DNA of 64,000 nucleotides from WHSW01 sp963846165 (lineage in GTDB: Bacteria > Actinomycetota > Thermoleophilia > Solirubrobacterales > 70-9), in NCBI GenBank assembly GCA_963846165.1, contig CAWJUU010000005.1, forward strand, positions 1,054,001 to 1,118,000, given 5' to 3'. Made by a program: the position numbers and the translations under genes. The notes under the pieces were generated by a model that was given only the letters and a program-made list of their open reading frames with translations, was not told where the DNA came from and did no database searches. Shown here in pieces: positions 27,440 through 36,087 of this stretch (position 1 is the first letter of the stretch; every line of letters starts with the position of its first letter).

Positions 27440-28263
27440 TCAGCGCTCGCGCACGAGTAGGGTCTGCAGTGCCCGCCCGATCGGTCCGAACTCGTCGTGG
27501 AGCGCGGTGTCGGCGAGGCCGACGCCGGTCGGCTCCGGCGATCGTGATCGCGTCGAGCGCCACCCACTCGGTCGCCGGCATCCGGTGCAGGTGGACGCTC
27601 AGGTCGACGTTGATGAACAGGTAGCGCGACCAGTCGAGCGCGGCGCTGACCCCGTTGCCCGAGTCGGCCGCGACCAGCACGACGCTGAAGCGGCGAGGGC
27701 TGCTCGCCGGCCACCAGTGGATGTCGCATCCGCATCCAGACGGTCGCCGGCCCGGGCTCGAGGAAGCGCCCGGCGACGAACCGGTACTCCATCCCGGTGT
27801 GGTATCCGACGTCGTGGCCGGTGGCGAAGAACGCCTCCTCCGACCCCTCCATCGGTCCGGGCAGCGGATCCGGCCGGCGCGCGGGGCTGCCGGCGTCGGT
27901 GCTCGCGAGCCCGGCGGGCAGCTCGACCGCGCCGCGGGCGAGCCGCCAGGCCGCGGCCCGGACGACCTCGCCCTGCTCGTCTGCGAGCGAGGCGCTGAGC
28001 AGCTCGACGCTGCGGCCCGGGCGCACGACCTCGACGGTGACCCGCAGCGGCGCGATCGGCACGGCGCGCAGGATCTCGTAGGTGATCCTGCCGATCTGCC
28101 ATCCGGCCTCAGGTTCGTCCAGGGGACTCGGATGCCGCTCGAGCGCCCGCGCGACGAGCGCTGAGGGCGGCCCGGCGTGCTGGGCCTCGGGGTCCCATGG
28201 GCCACGGGTGAGGTCGCTCGACTCGAACCAGTCGCCGTCGGCGGTGTAGAAGGCGTCCTCCAT
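27440..28263 (-). CDS. acyl-CoA thioesterase-like protein, double hot-dog (frameshifted)
   Basis: MEDAFYTADGDWFES followed by TRGPWDPEAQHAGPPSALVARALERH is the N-terminal hot-dog of TesB-like thioesterases. RITYEILRAVPIAPLRVTVEVVRPGRSVE is also typical. After about 27700 the frame shifts to SVVLVAADSGNGVSAALDWSRYLFINVDLSVHLHRMPATEWVALDAITI, and near 27540 again to LADTALHDEFGPIGRALQTLLVRER and the stop at 27440. Rebuilt length is about 275 residues. TAGAGT, 9 nt before the ATG, fits a leaderless -10. Confidence 0.75.
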
Positions 28264-28451
28264 CGCCGCGGCACTCTAGGCGGATTGCGGCGAATTACGC
28301 ATGCAATCCGCGGTCTCACCGCTCAAGGGGGCTCTCTCTCGCCGTCAGCATGCTCGCGACCGAGCCCGTCCCAGGCGGAGCTCCAGGGAGCGCGAACCGG
28401 CCTCGGCCTACTCTGGTGGGCACGGCCGATCGCTAGCTAGGACCGAGCTGG
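28264..28451. other. non-coding stretch before the repeat element
   Basis: Apart from the thioesterase palindrome at 28280-28311 I see no gene, RNA or terminator in these bases. The open frames here lack any recognisable protein. Confidence 0.5.
28273..28311 (-). promoter_or_regulatory. thioesterase promoter with upstream palindrome
   Basis: -10 TAGAGT (28278-28273 on minus) lies next to GCGGATTGC-N14-GCAATCCGC (28280-28311), a perfect 9-bp inverted repeat with a 14-nt centre. The near arm touches the -10, so the palindrome occupies the -35 region. It looks like an operator for an unidentified regulator. Confidence 0.5.
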
Positions 28452-28798
28452 GCGCGTTCCGCTCGGGGCCGGGTCGGGGTGCGGGGCCTGGCCGGTTGTC
28501 AGTGAGGGAGGGAGTTGGCCTGGCGCGGGCGTTTCGGTCGGCCTCGGCCGTGGCTGGCGCTTTCTTCTCGCTATCCGAGAATAAGTCGCCAATCGAGTCC
28601 TCGGCAGCGCGTCAACCCGCCGTTCGATCGCGCGTCGAGCTCGAAACGGAGAGTTGTTGCTCTATGGCAATGTCAACCTCGGACTCGACGCCGAGGGACG
28701 GTCGAGGCCGGGGTTTGCGACCTGCGCTCGCACTCGGCCTCCCCTCACTGCCAACGAACCCCGCCTCGCGCCCGGCTGTGGCCCGAGCGGAACGCGCC
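28452..28798 (+). repeat. MITE-like dispersed repeat R1 with terminal inverted repeats
   Basis: About 347 bp. The left end (28452-28514) and right end (28737-28798, inverted) are related arms sharing GCGCGTTCCGCTCGGG at the tips and CAGTGAGGG at the inner edge. The interior is shared with R2 (47363-47622, opposite strand) over about 250 bp and with R3 near 53905. It holds a hairpin at 28675-28715: 15-nt arms AACCTCGGACTCGAC and GTCGAGGCCGGGGTT around an 11-nt loop. In R2 the same hairpin has a compensated base change. No transposase gene is inside. Could be a non-autonomous element or an RNA-level structured repeat. Confidence 0.65.
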
Positions 28799-28905
28799 GC
28801 GGCCGAAGCTGTGTGCGGGAGATGGAAGCCGATCATCTAGCCTCGCCGTAACGAATCCGCGCCTCGGGTGACCCAGTCAGTGGAAGAAGGAGGCACGAAA
28901 AAGAG

Positions 28906-29313
28906 ATGGAGAAACTGAAGAAGTCGGAGGCCGAGTGGCGCGAGGAGCTCTCGCCGGAGGAGTACCACGTGCTCCGCGAGCGGGGAACCGAGCGCGCGTT
29001 CACGGGCGCCTACTGGGACAACAAGGACGGCGGTGTTTACCGCTGCCGCGCGTGCGGTCAGGAGGTGTTCAACTCCGAGACCAAGTTCGACTCGGGCACC
29101 GGCTGGCCGAGCTTTTACGCGCCGGCGGGCGATGAGGCGGTCGAGACCGAGGACGATCGCAGCCTGTTCATGCGCCGCACCGAGGTCCACTGCAGCCGCT
29201 GCGGCAGCCACCTCGGGCACGTGTTCAACGATGGTCCGAACCCGACCGGGCTGCGCTACTGCATCAACAGCTGCTCGCTCGAGCTCGACGAGGAGGGCGC
29301 TAAGTCGGAATAG
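28906..29313 (+). CDS. msrB: peptide-methionine (R)-S-oxide reductase
   Basis: Repairs methionine-R-sulfoxide in proteins. The zinc site is CRAC and CSRC. The core reads YRCRACGQEVFNSETKFDSGTGWPSF, and the catalytic Cys is in GLRYCINSCSLEL. 135 residues, single domain, no signal peptide, so cytoplasmic. A GAAGGAGG site precedes the ATG. Its stop lies inside the end of serS on the opposite strand (14-bp convergent overlap). Confidence 0.96.
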   Translation: MEKLKKSEAEWREELSPEEYHVLRERGTERAFTGAYWDNKDGGVYRCRACGQEVFNSETKFDSGTGWPSFYAPAGDEAVETEDDRSLFMRRTEVHCSRCGSHLGHVFNDGPNPTGLRYCINSCSLELDEEGAKSE

Positions 29314-30565
29314 AGGCCGGTGCCCCGGCCTCGACCAGCGCCGGCGGCACCACCACCGAGCCGTCGGCCTGCTGGCCGTTCTCGATCAGCGCGATCAGCG
29401 TCCGGCCGACCGCAACGGCGGTGCCGTTGAGCGTGTGCAGCGGGCTCGGCGGCTCGCCGGCGTCCTCGCGAAAGCGGGCGCCGAGGCGGCGCGCCTGGTA
29501 GTCGGTCGTGTTCGAGCACGAGGTCAGCTCGCGGTAGCGCTCCTGGCTCGGGATCCACGCCTCACAGTCGAACTTGCGCGCCGCCGGGGCGCCGAGGTCG
29601 CCGACCGCGATGTCGACGACGCGATAGGGGATCTCGAGCGCGCCCAGGATCTGCTCCTCGATCGCAAGGATGCGCTCGTGCTCGACCCCCGACTCCTCCG
29701 GGGCGACGAACGAGAACATCTCGACCTTGTCGAACTGGTGCACGCGGAAGATCCCGCGCGTGTCCTTGCCGGCGGCGCCCGCCTCGCGGCGAAAGCAGGT
29801 CGAGATCCCGGCGTAGCGGCGCGGAAGGTCGCCGGCGTCGAGGATCTCGTCGGCGTGCAGGGCGGCGAGCGAGACCTCCGAGGTGCCGACGAGAAAGAGC
29901 TCGTCACGCTCGATCTCGTAGATCATCTCGCGCTCCCCCGGGAAGAGCCCGGTGCCGTACAGGGGCCCCTCGCGAACGAGCACCGGCGGCACCACCGGGT
30001 GGAAGCCGTGCTCGCGGACGGCGTCGACGGCGAACCGGATCAGGGCCAGCTCGACCATCACCAGGTCGCCGAGCAGGTAGGCGAACCGCGCGCCTGACGC
30101 GGCTGCGGCCTTCTCGATCTCGATCCAGCCGTGCTCGACGCCAAGCTCGACGTGATCCCGGACCTCGAAATCGAACGACGGCAGCTCGCCGACCTCGCGC
30201 AGGGTGACCGCGTCATCCTCGCCCCCGTCGGGCGCGTCGGGGTGCGGGAGGTTGGGCATGGTCGCGGCGAGCGCGTCACGTCGCTGCTCGACCTCGGCGA
30301 GCTCGGCCTGCATCCGCTTGAGCTCCGCCGAGAGCGTCTGCATTCGCTCGATCACATCGGAGGCGTCCTCGCCGGCGCGCTTGCGCGCGGCGATCTCATC
30401 GGAGGCCTGGTTCTGTTGCGCGCGCCGGCCCTCGACCTCGGGCAGCAGCCGCCGGCGCAGGGCATCGGCCTCGAGCAGCTCGTCGAGCGCCTCCGCGGCG
30501 CCGCGCCGCGCGAGCGCCTCCCGGGCGGGGCCCGGGTCGTCGCGAATCGCTCGCAGGTCGAGCAC
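29300..30565 (-). CDS. serS: seryl-tRNA synthetase
   Basis: Charges tRNA-Ser. The N-terminal coiled-coil arm covers about residues 25-105 (PEVEGRRAQQNQASDEIAARK and the following helices). Class II motifs follow: motif 2 GISTCFRREAGAAGKDTRGIFRVHQF and motif 3 GTAVAVGRTLIALIENGQQADGSV. 421 residues from the GTG at 30565 (VLDLRAIRDDP), which matches the family start; earlier in-frame codons encode only an Arg/Pro-rich run. Lies 19 nt downstream of the cytochrome gene on the same strand. Confidence 0.96.
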   Translation of the reverse strand: MLDLRAIRDDPGPAREALARRGAAEALDELLEADALRRRLLPEVEGRRAQQNQASDEIAARKRAGEDASDVIERMQTLSAELKRMQAELAEVEQRRDALAATMPNLPHPDAPDGGEDDAVTLREVGELPSFDFEVRDHVELGVEHGWIEIEKAAAASGARFAYLLGDLVMVELALIRFAVDAVREHGFHPVVPPVLVREGPLYGTGLFPGEREMIYEIERDELFLVGTSEVSLAALHADEILDAGDLPRRYAGISTCFRREAGAAGKDTRGIFRVHQFDKVEMFSFVAPEESGVEHERILAIEEQILGALEIPYRVVDIAVGDLGAPAARKFDCEAWIPSQERYRELTSCSNTTDYQARRLGARFREDAGEPPSPLHTLNGTAVAVGRTLIALIENGQQADGSVVVPPALVEAGAPASIPT

Positions 30566-30584
30566 GGTGGGCGGTCGTCCGCGG

Positions 30585-31031
30585 CTAGGAGCCGCCCGCG
30601 GCGGCCGCCTCGCTGTCCGACGTCGCCTCGGTCGCGTCACCGGGCTGCGCCGGCTCGTCGACGTCCGAGCCCGCGTACTCGGCGACGAACGCGGCCACGG
30701 CGTCGGCCTCGTCGCCGACGAGGATGTTCTGCGGCATGATCGCGCCCGAGAACCCGCCGTTGCGAATCGCGTAGAGGACCTCCTCGACGGTTTCGGCGCG
30801 ATCGTTGAGGTTCGGCCCCTGGTTGCGGAGCGCGCGGTTGGCCGACCCCTGCGCTCCAGCGGCGTCGAGGGTGTGACAGCCCGAGCAGCGCTCGGCGAAC
30901 AGCACCGCGCCCTGATAGCCGGGGTCGCCCTCGGAGACCTCGATGCCCTCGGTACCGCAGGCGCCCAGCGCCAGCGCCGTCGCGATTGCCGCTGTCGAGA
31001 GCCAGAGACTGCGCAAGACCGGCGGCATCAT
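30585..31031 (-). CDS. c-type cytochrome lipoprotein
   Basis: Membrane-anchored electron carrier. A lipoprotein signal with lipobox LALGACG comes first, then the heme-binding CSGCH near residue 45 and the distal Met ligand in GAIMPQN. The acidic/Ala-rich tail (DEPAQPGDATEATSDSEAAAAGG) is probably disordered. 148 residues, one heme. Could serve a terminal oxidase. Divergent from the flavin reductase, with starts only 13 nt apart, and upstream of serS. Confidence 0.87.
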   Translation of the reverse strand: MMPPVLRSLWLSTAAIATALALGACGTEGIEVSEGDPGYQGAVLFAERCSGCHTLDAAGAQGSANRALRNQGPNLNDRAETVEEVLYAIRNGGFSGAIMPQNILVGDEADAVAAFVAEYAGSDVDEPAQPGDATEATSDSEAAAAGGS

Positions 31032-31044
31032 ACTTTCCGCTCCC

Positions 31045-31521
31045 GTGACCGCGCCGACCCCCGACGAGTTTCGCCGCGCGATGGCGCTCTTGCCGACCGG
31101 AGTGACGATCGTCACCTCGGCCGGCCCCCAAGGCCCGGCCGGCGCGACCGCCAATGCGGTCACCTCGCTCTCGCTCCACCCGCCGCTGATGCTCGCCTGC
31201 CTCGACCGTGACTCGCGAACGCTGACCGCGCTGCGGGAGAGCGGGAGCTTCGGCGTCAGCGTGCTCGCCGGCGGGCAGGCCGAGCTCGCCCGCGGCTTCG
31301 CCAGCAAGGCCTCGCACGCCGAGAAGTGGCGCCAGGTCCCGTTCGCCGAGCGGGCGGGCGTGCCGGTGCTCGAGGGCGCCGTCGCGTGGGTCGCCTGCCG
31401 CCTGCGCGACCTCCACGACGGCGGCGACCACGAGATCGCCGTCGGCGAGGTGCTGGCGCTCGGCGCCGACGGCGGCGAGCCGCTGGTCTTCCACGACGGC
31501 GCCTACCGGCCGCTCGACTGA
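31045..31521 (+). CDS. flavin reductase domain protein
   Basis: FMN-binding split-barrel of the HpaC/DIM6 type. Signature blocks are FRRAMALLPTGVTIVTS, GATANAVTSLSLHPPLMLACL, SFGVSVLAGGQAELARGFA and the C-terminal HEIAVGEVLALG. It supplies reduced flavin to a partner monooxygenase or acts on its own. GTG at 31045 is chosen because TACTTT (31031-31036) ends 8 nt before it, a leaderless-type promoter. 158 residues. Confidence 0.9.
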   Translation: MTAPTPDEFRRAMALLPTGVTIVTSAGPQGPAGATANAVTSLSLHPPLMLACLDRDSRTLTALRESGSFGVSVLAGGQAELARGFASKASHAEKWRQVPFAERAGVPVLEGAVAWVACRLRDLHDGGDHEIAVGEVLALGADGGEPLVFHDGAYRPLD

Positions 31522-31525
31522 GACC

Positions 31526-31963
31526 TCAGAACAACTCGCCGCTCGTCCCCGCCGCGCGCAGGGCGAGGAAGAGGACGATCAGCGCCGAGACCGCCATGAT
31601 CCCGGTCTCGCGGCGGACGATCTCGGCTGCGATCAGCCGGCGGCGGCCCTCGGGCAGCGAGTCGAAGTCGAGCCCGTCGAGCTCGCGCTCGGCGGTGCCG
31701 ATTCGCGCCCCCTCGGCGAGCAGGGTGACCAGCAACGGGAGCAGGCCATAGATGTAGTGGAGGCCGTCGGGAGCCTCGTTGCCGAGCAGCAGCAGGACCG
31801 CCCCGGCGAGCACCTGGCAGACGACCGCTACCTGCGCCACCCGCAGCGCGTACCAGAAGCCGACGCTCGGGCGGCGTTGGAGCCAGGCAAGGGCGCCCCA
31901 CGCTCCCGCGACCGCGTTGGTGGCGAGCACGGCGATGCCGAGGATGAGGTGGACCGTCTCCAT
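31526..31963 (-). CDS. four-helix membrane protein of unknown function
   Basis: 145 residues from METVHLILGIAVLATNAVAGAWGALAW, with about four hydrophobic helices: this one, VAVVCQVLAGAVLLLLG, YGLLPLLVTLLAEGA and a last one (MAVSALIVLFLALRA). An amphipathic stretch LDGLDFDSLPEGRRRLIAAEIVRRETG separates helices 3 and 4. I do not assign a family. It sits next to the cytochrome and the complex I operon, so a respiratory link is possible. The frame continues upstream to 32110 but that part is not membrane-like. Confidence 0.65.
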   Translation of the reverse strand: METVHLILGIAVLATNAVAGAWGALAWLQRRPSVGFWYALRVAQVAVVCQVLAGAVLLLLGNEAPDGLHYIYGLLPLLVTLLAEGARIGTAERELDGLDFDSLPEGRRRLIAAEIVRRETGIMAVSALIVLFLALRAAGTSGELF

Positions 31964-32043
31964 CGTTTGCGGTACCGCGAGCCGCTTGACTCGGGCGGCG
32001 GATGGTAGGAGGATCGCGGCCAAGGCGACGGAGGAGGTAACCG

Positions 32044-32327
32044 GTGACCGGCTCAAGGATGAATCTGGTCGCACTGTGTTCTCCGGCTCAGTGAGCTCCT
32101 CGGAGGACATCTGCGAGCGCGGCCGGCTGACCGTCTACCGGAAGAAGCGGGGCAACGACAAGAGGTCGGCAGCGATTCCTCGGGCAACGAGTTCGCCCCG
32201 AACGCGTTCCAGGTCACGAAGGAGGACCCGAAGGACGGCAAGTACTACGCGGTCGCGCGGCGAGTGGGCAACTGCGTGCGCGGGCAAGTCGCCAAAGATC
32301 ACGGTCGACGACGACCCAGGGATCTGA
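32044..32327 (+). pseudogene. broken copy of a small exported repeat-family protein
   Basis: Frame 3 reads TVFSGSVSSSEDICERGRLTVYRKKRG. A shift near 32162 leads to GSDSSGNEFAPNAFQVTKEDPKDGKYYAVARRVGNC, and another near 32285 to KSPKITVDDDPGI and a stop. The pattern FSGxV...C..GR.V... ...G.YYA..R...C...SP matches the small exported protein at 47641-48036. No signal peptide can be read in front, although a GGAGGAGG site and a GTG at 32044 exist. Either a decayed paralogue or an error-damaged gene. Confidence 0.5.
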
Positions 32328-32328
32328 T

Positions 32329-32344
32329 TGCGGGAGTTCCCGCA
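32329..32344 (+). terminator. short hairpin between the broken gene and nuoA
   Basis: TGCGGGA-GT-TCCCGCA is a perfect 7-bp stem directly after the stop at 32327, followed by GTTCTG. The T-run is weak, so termination is plausible but not certain. Confidence 0.4.
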
Positions 32345-32407
32345 GTTCTGATGCGAAAGAGCACTATGTAGCAACCCATCACAAGGTGGGATAGAACTCG
32401 GGGCTGC

Positions 32408-32773
32408 GTGCTTCGCAGCTACCTGCCTGTCCTCGTCTTCATCGGCCTCGGTGTGCTGGTCGGGACGGCGTTCGCGCTGCTCAACCGACTGGTCGGCCGC
32501 AAGCACGTCCACCGGCGGGCGGCAAAGGTCGAGCCGTACGAGTGCGGGCTGCCGAGTGAGATCTCGAGGACGTTCCGGTTCGGGGTCAGCTTCTACATGA
32601 TCGCGATGCTGTTCATCCTCTTCGACATCGAGGTCGTCTTCCTCTATCCGGTCGGGGTGATCATCAACGCGGCCGACTCGATCTTCGTCCTGGTCGAGGT
32701 GCTGATCTTCGTCGCCCTGCTGCTGGTCGCGCTGATCTACGTCTGGCGCCGGGGTGCGCTCGATTGGAGGTGA
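32408..32773 (+). CDS. nuoA: NADH-quinone oxidoreductase subunit A
   Basis: Small membrane subunit of complex I, three helices. Characteristic are the cytoplasmic loop VEPYECGLPS and FRFGVSFYMIAMLFILFDIEVVFLYP. 121 residues from a GTG. First gene of the complete nuoA-N operon, which follows a gap of about 80 nt with no clear -35/-10 pair (GGATAGAACT near 32382 is the best candidate). Its TGA overlaps the nuoB GTG. Confidence 0.95.
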   Translation: MLRSYLPVLVFIGLGVLVGTAFALLNRLVGRKHVHRRAAKVEPYECGLPSEISRTFRFGVSFYMIAMLFILFDIEVVFLYPVGVIINAADSIFVLVEVLIFVALLLVALIYVWRRGALDWR

Positions 32774-33486
32774 GGCGTGAGAAGCTCCACGGCCTCGCAC
32801 CGCTTGCGGAGCCCGGCTCCCCCGAGCACCTGCGGGTGCGCCAGCTTCGCGCCCGCGACCTCCTGCGTGGCGACCTCGACGACGCCGAGCTCGCCGAGCA
32901 CGTCGAGCAGGCGGTTCTGACGACGACGCTCGACAAGGCGCTCGCCTGGGCTGCCTCGAACTCGATGTTCCCGATGACCTTCGGGCTCGCCTGCTGCGCG
33001 ATCGAGATGATCGCGGCGGTCGGGTCGCCGCGCAACGACCAGGCGCGCTTCGGCGCTGAGGCGCTGCGCGCCTCTCCTCGGCAGGCGGACTTCATCATCC
33101 TCTCGGGCCGGGTCTCGATCAAGATGGCGCCGGTCATCCGGCGGCTCTACGACCAGATGCTCGAGCCACGCTGGGCGATCTCGATGGGCGCCTGCTCGTC
33201 GTCGGGCGGGATGTTCGCCAACTACGCGGTCGTCCAGGGCGCCGACAAGTTCATGCCGATCGACGTCCACATCCCCGGCTGCCCGCCGCGGCCGGAGGCG
33301 CTGTTCTACGGCTTCAACAAGCTCCAGCGGGCGATCACGGGCCACCCGGACCAGGGTTGGCGACGGCGCTACAACGCGATCGGAACCGAGGAATGGGCGC
33401 ACGACGACGTGATCGCCGGCCAGCCCTCCGACGCCGCCGAAGCCGCCTACACGCAAGCGAGGGAGAGCGTTGCTCGCCGGGGCTAG
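32770..33486 (+). CDS. nuoB: NADH-quinone oxidoreductase subunit B
   Basis: Carries the last iron-sulfur cluster, N2, next to the quinone site. Ligand Cys are in GLACCAIEM (adjacent pair), GACSSSGGMF and IPGCPPRPEAL. 238 residues; the N-terminal 50 residues form a charged extension. GTG at 32770 overlaps the nuoA stop (GTGA). A 101-nt gap with no recognisable element separates it from nuoC. Confidence 0.96.
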   Translation: MRREKLHGLAPLAEPGSPEHLRVRQLRARDLLRGDLDDAELAEHVEQAVLTTTLDKALAWAASNSMFPMTFGLACCAIEMIAAVGSPRNDQARFGAEALRASPRQADFIILSGRVSIKMAPVIRRLYDQMLEPRWAISMGACSSSGGMFANYAVVQGADKFMPIDVHIPGCPPRPEALFYGFNKLQRAITGHPDQGWRRRYNAIGTEEWAHDDVIAGQPSDAAEAAYTQARESVARRG

Positions 33487-33587
33487 CGACGAAGTCGCGG
33501 TTGGAGCGCTTACGGCCTGCCTCCTCGTAACGCGCCTCTCCCGACGAGACCGGAGCCGAAGGCGAGGATCTCGGCGGAGGCGTTCCA

Positions 33588-34118
33588 ATGCCTGACGCGC
33601 CCGGGCTCGAGCTGATCGCGCTCGAGTTGGCCGACGCGCATCCGGACTGCGTGCTGGGGACCTATCACGAGCACGACCAGGCCTGCCTGATCGTCGATCC
33701 CGAGCAAGTGCTTGAGGTACTCACATGGCTGCGCGACACGCCGGGCCAGGAGTACCGGTTCCTGTCCAGCGTCCACGGGGTCGACTACCTGCCGGCGACG
33801 CCGCGGTTCGGGGTCCACTACGAGTTGCTCAACCGCGACCGCGTCGAGCGCATCCGCGTCCGGGCGGCGCTTGCCGACCCTGGCGGCGGAGACCTTCCCG
33901 AGCTCGACTCGTGCGTCGAGCTGTTCCCGACGGCGGAGTTTCAGGAGCGGGAGGTCTATGACTTCTTCGGCATCGTCTTCCGCGGCCATCCCGACCTGCG
34001 CCGCATCCTGATGCCCGAGGGGTATGTCGGCTGGCCGCAGCGGCGCGATTTTCCGATCGGCGGCGAGCCGGTGATCTTCACCCACAACGAGCGCCAGGCT
34101 CCCGGGTGGTCGCAGTGA
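33588..34118 (+). CDS. nuoC: NADH-quinone oxidoreductase subunit C
   Basis: 30-kDa subunit of the peripheral arm. The signature is ELFPTAEFQEREVYDFFGIVFRGHPDLRRILMPE, followed by WPQRRDFPIGGEP. 176 residues, not fused to NuoD. Its stop overlaps the nuoD GTG. Confidence 0.95.
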   Translation: MPDAPGLELIALELADAHPDCVLGTYHEHDQACLIVDPEQVLEVLTWLRDTPGQEYRFLSSVHGVDYLPATPRFGVHYELLNRDRVERIRVRAALADPGGGDLPELDSCVELFPTAEFQEREVYDFFGIVFRGHPDLRRILMPEGYVGWPQRRDFPIGGEPVIFTHNERQAPGWSQ

Positions 34119-35416
34119 CGCCCGAGCGGCGCGCGACCCGGCCACCGAGCGCACCGGCGTCGGGCGGCGACGTGGTCTCGGCGACCACCGCCGAGGTGGT
34201 CGGCACCTCGCTGATCGAGCGAACCGATGCCGGCGAGTCGCTCGAGCCCGAGCACGAGCTGCTGACCGTGAACATGGGCCCCCACCACCCGGCCACCCAC
34301 GGGGTCCTTCGCCTGCTGGTCAGCCTCCGCGGCGAGGAGGTGCTCGACCTGAAGCCGATCATCGGCTACCTGCACACCGGGATCGAGAAGAGCTGCGAGG
34401 ACCAGAGCTACTGGAAGGTGATCCCGTTCGTCGAGCGGATGGACTACCTCTCCTACTTCTTCAACATGCAGGCGTTCTGCGGCGCGGTGGAGACGATGCT
34501 CGAGCTCGAGATCCCGCCGAGGGCGAGGTACCTGCGCACGATCCACCTCGAGCTCAACCGGATTCACTCGCACCTGTTCTGGCTCGGCACGTCCTCGCTC
34601 GACCTGGGCGCGGTCTCGATGCTCTGGTACGCGCTGCGCGAGCGCGACACGATCATCGACCTGTTCGAGATGTCGACCGGGCAGCGGATGCACACCCGCT
34701 ATTTCCAGGTCGGCGGCGTATTCGAGGACATCCCCGTGGGATTCGAGCAGAAGCTGCGCGCGTTCTGCGACGAGATGCCCACCCGGATCAGCCAGTACGA
34801 GGCGCTGCTCAACCGCAACGAGATCTTCCTCCGGCGAACGAAGGGAGTCGGAATCGTCCCCCGCGAGCGCCTGCTCGAGCTCGGGGTCACCGGCCCCCTG
34901 CTGCGCGCCTCCGGGGAGCCGTGGGACCTGCGCAAGGCGGACCCCTATCTCGCCTACGGCGAGGTCGAGTTCAAGATCCCGGTCGGAACCGTCGGCGACG
35001 GCTACGACCGCTACCGGGTGCGGATGCAGGAGATGCGCGAGTCGGTGCGGATCATCGAGCAGTGCCTCGACGGGCTGCCCGAGGGCCCCTGGATTGCCGA
35101 CGACCGCAAGATCGTGCTGCCGCCTCGCGAGGAGCTTGCGACCTCGATGGAGGCGTTGATCCACCACTTCAAGCTCGTCACCGAGGGCTTCCGGGTGCCG
35201 CCCGGCGAGGTCTATCACCCGGTCGAGGGGCCGCGCGGCGAGCTCGGCTGCTACGTGCTCGCGGACGGCTCGGCGAAGCCTGCCCGCGTTCACTTCCGCG
35301 ACTCGTCGTTCGTCAACCTGCAGATGCTCCGCGACATGTGCGTCGGCGGCTACATCGCCGACCTGATCCAGAACCTGGCGATGCTCGACCCGATCCTCGG
35401 CGGTGTCGACCGATGA
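34115..35416 (+). CDS. nuoD: NADH-quinone oxidoreductase subunit D
   Basis: 49-kDa subunit that forms the quinone cavity with NuoB. Key blocks: NMGPHHPATHGVLRL, IGYLHTGIEKSCED, RMDYLSYFFN and the C-terminal CVGGYIADLIQNLAMLDPILGGVDR. GTG at 34115 overlaps the nuoC stop (GTGA). About 40 N-terminal residues before the conserved part are Ala/Thr-rich. 433 residues. Confidence 0.96.
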   Translation: MTPERRATRPPSAPASGGDVVSATTAEVVGTSLIERTDAGESLEPEHELLTVNMGPHHPATHGVLRLLVSLRGEEVLDLKPIIGYLHTGIEKSCEDQSYWKVIPFVERMDYLSYFFNMQAFCGAVETMLELEIPPRARYLRTIHLELNRIHSHLFWLGTSSLDLGAVSMLWYALRERDTIIDLFEMSTGQRMHTRYFQVGGVFEDIPVGFEQKLRAFCDEMPTRISQYEALLNRNEIFLRRTKGVGIVPRERLLELGVTGPLLRASGEPWDLRKADPYLAYGEVEFKIPVGTVGDGYDRYRVRMQEMRESVRIIEQCLDGLPEGPWIADDRKIVLPPREELATSMEALIHHFKLVTEGFRVPPGEVYHPVEGPRGELGCYVLADGSAKPARVHFRDSSFVNLQMLRDMCVGGYIADLIQNLAMLDPILGGVDR

Positions 35417-36087
35417 CCGACACGTTCGACATCCGCCAGCCGGAGCACCTGCTGGTGCCGACCGACGAGCTGAGCGCGGAGCAGCGCCGCGAGCTGATCG
35501 CCTCGATGCGGCCGTCTGATGCCGAGGGCGTGCCAGAGCTGCACGAGGTCGACATCCCGGCCGAGCTTCGCGAGCAGATCGAGACCGCGATGTCGCGCTA
35601 CCCGCAGCTTCGCTCCGCCTCGATCCCGGCGCTATGGGCGATCCAGCGCCACTACGGCTGGTGCTCTCCCGAAGGCATCCGCGAGGCTGCCGCGGTGATG
35701 GGGGTCACCCCGGCCTACCTGCAGTCGGTGGCGACCTTCTACGACCTCTTTGCGACCGAGCCGGTCGGCAGCCATCGGGTCCTCGTCTGCCACAACATCT
35801 CCTGCTGGATGAACGGCGCCGACGAGCTGCTCGACGCGTTCACCGAAGCGGCCGGCGACGACGTCGAGGTGCGCGGGTTCGAGTGCCTGGGCGCCTGCGA
35901 CATCGCTCCGATGGCCTCGATCGACGAGCGCTACTACGGACCGCTCACGGGCGAGGACGCGGTCGCGGCGATCGAGGCGCTTCGAAACGGCGACGAGGTG
36001 CTGCCCGGCAAGGCGCTCGCGGACCGTCCCACCGCCGGCGGCCCGGAGCCCGAGCCTGATCCCCGGGTGGCGGAGGGCGAGAGCTGA
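35413..36087 (+). CDS. nuoE: NADH-quinone oxidoreductase subunit E
   Basis: 24-kDa subunit with a thioredoxin-like fold and the [2Fe-2S] cluster N1a. Ligands: CHNISC and FECLGACD. The helical part reads IPALWAIQRHYGWCSPEGIREAAAVMGV. 224 residues, with an N-terminal extension of about 45 residues and an acidic Pro/Glu tail. ATG overlaps the nuoD stop (ATGA). Confidence 0.95.
   Translation: MTDTFDIRQPEHLLVPTDELSAEQRRELIASMRPSDAEGVPELHEVDIPAELREQIETAMSRYPQLRSASIPALWAIQRHYGWCSPEGIREAAAVMGVTPAYLQSVATFYDLFATEPVGSHRVLVCHNISCWMNGADELLDAFTEAAGDDVEVRGFECLGACDIAPMASIDERYYGPLTGEDAVAAIEALRNGDEVLPGKALADRPTAGGPEPEPDPRVAEGES

Noticed and set aside
28654..28851. Short ORFs inside R1 and R2 with similar peptides (MLLY...GFATCARTR)
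   Set aside because: Similarity follows from DNA homology of the repeat; reading frames outside the core diverge, and the hairpin explains the conservation better.
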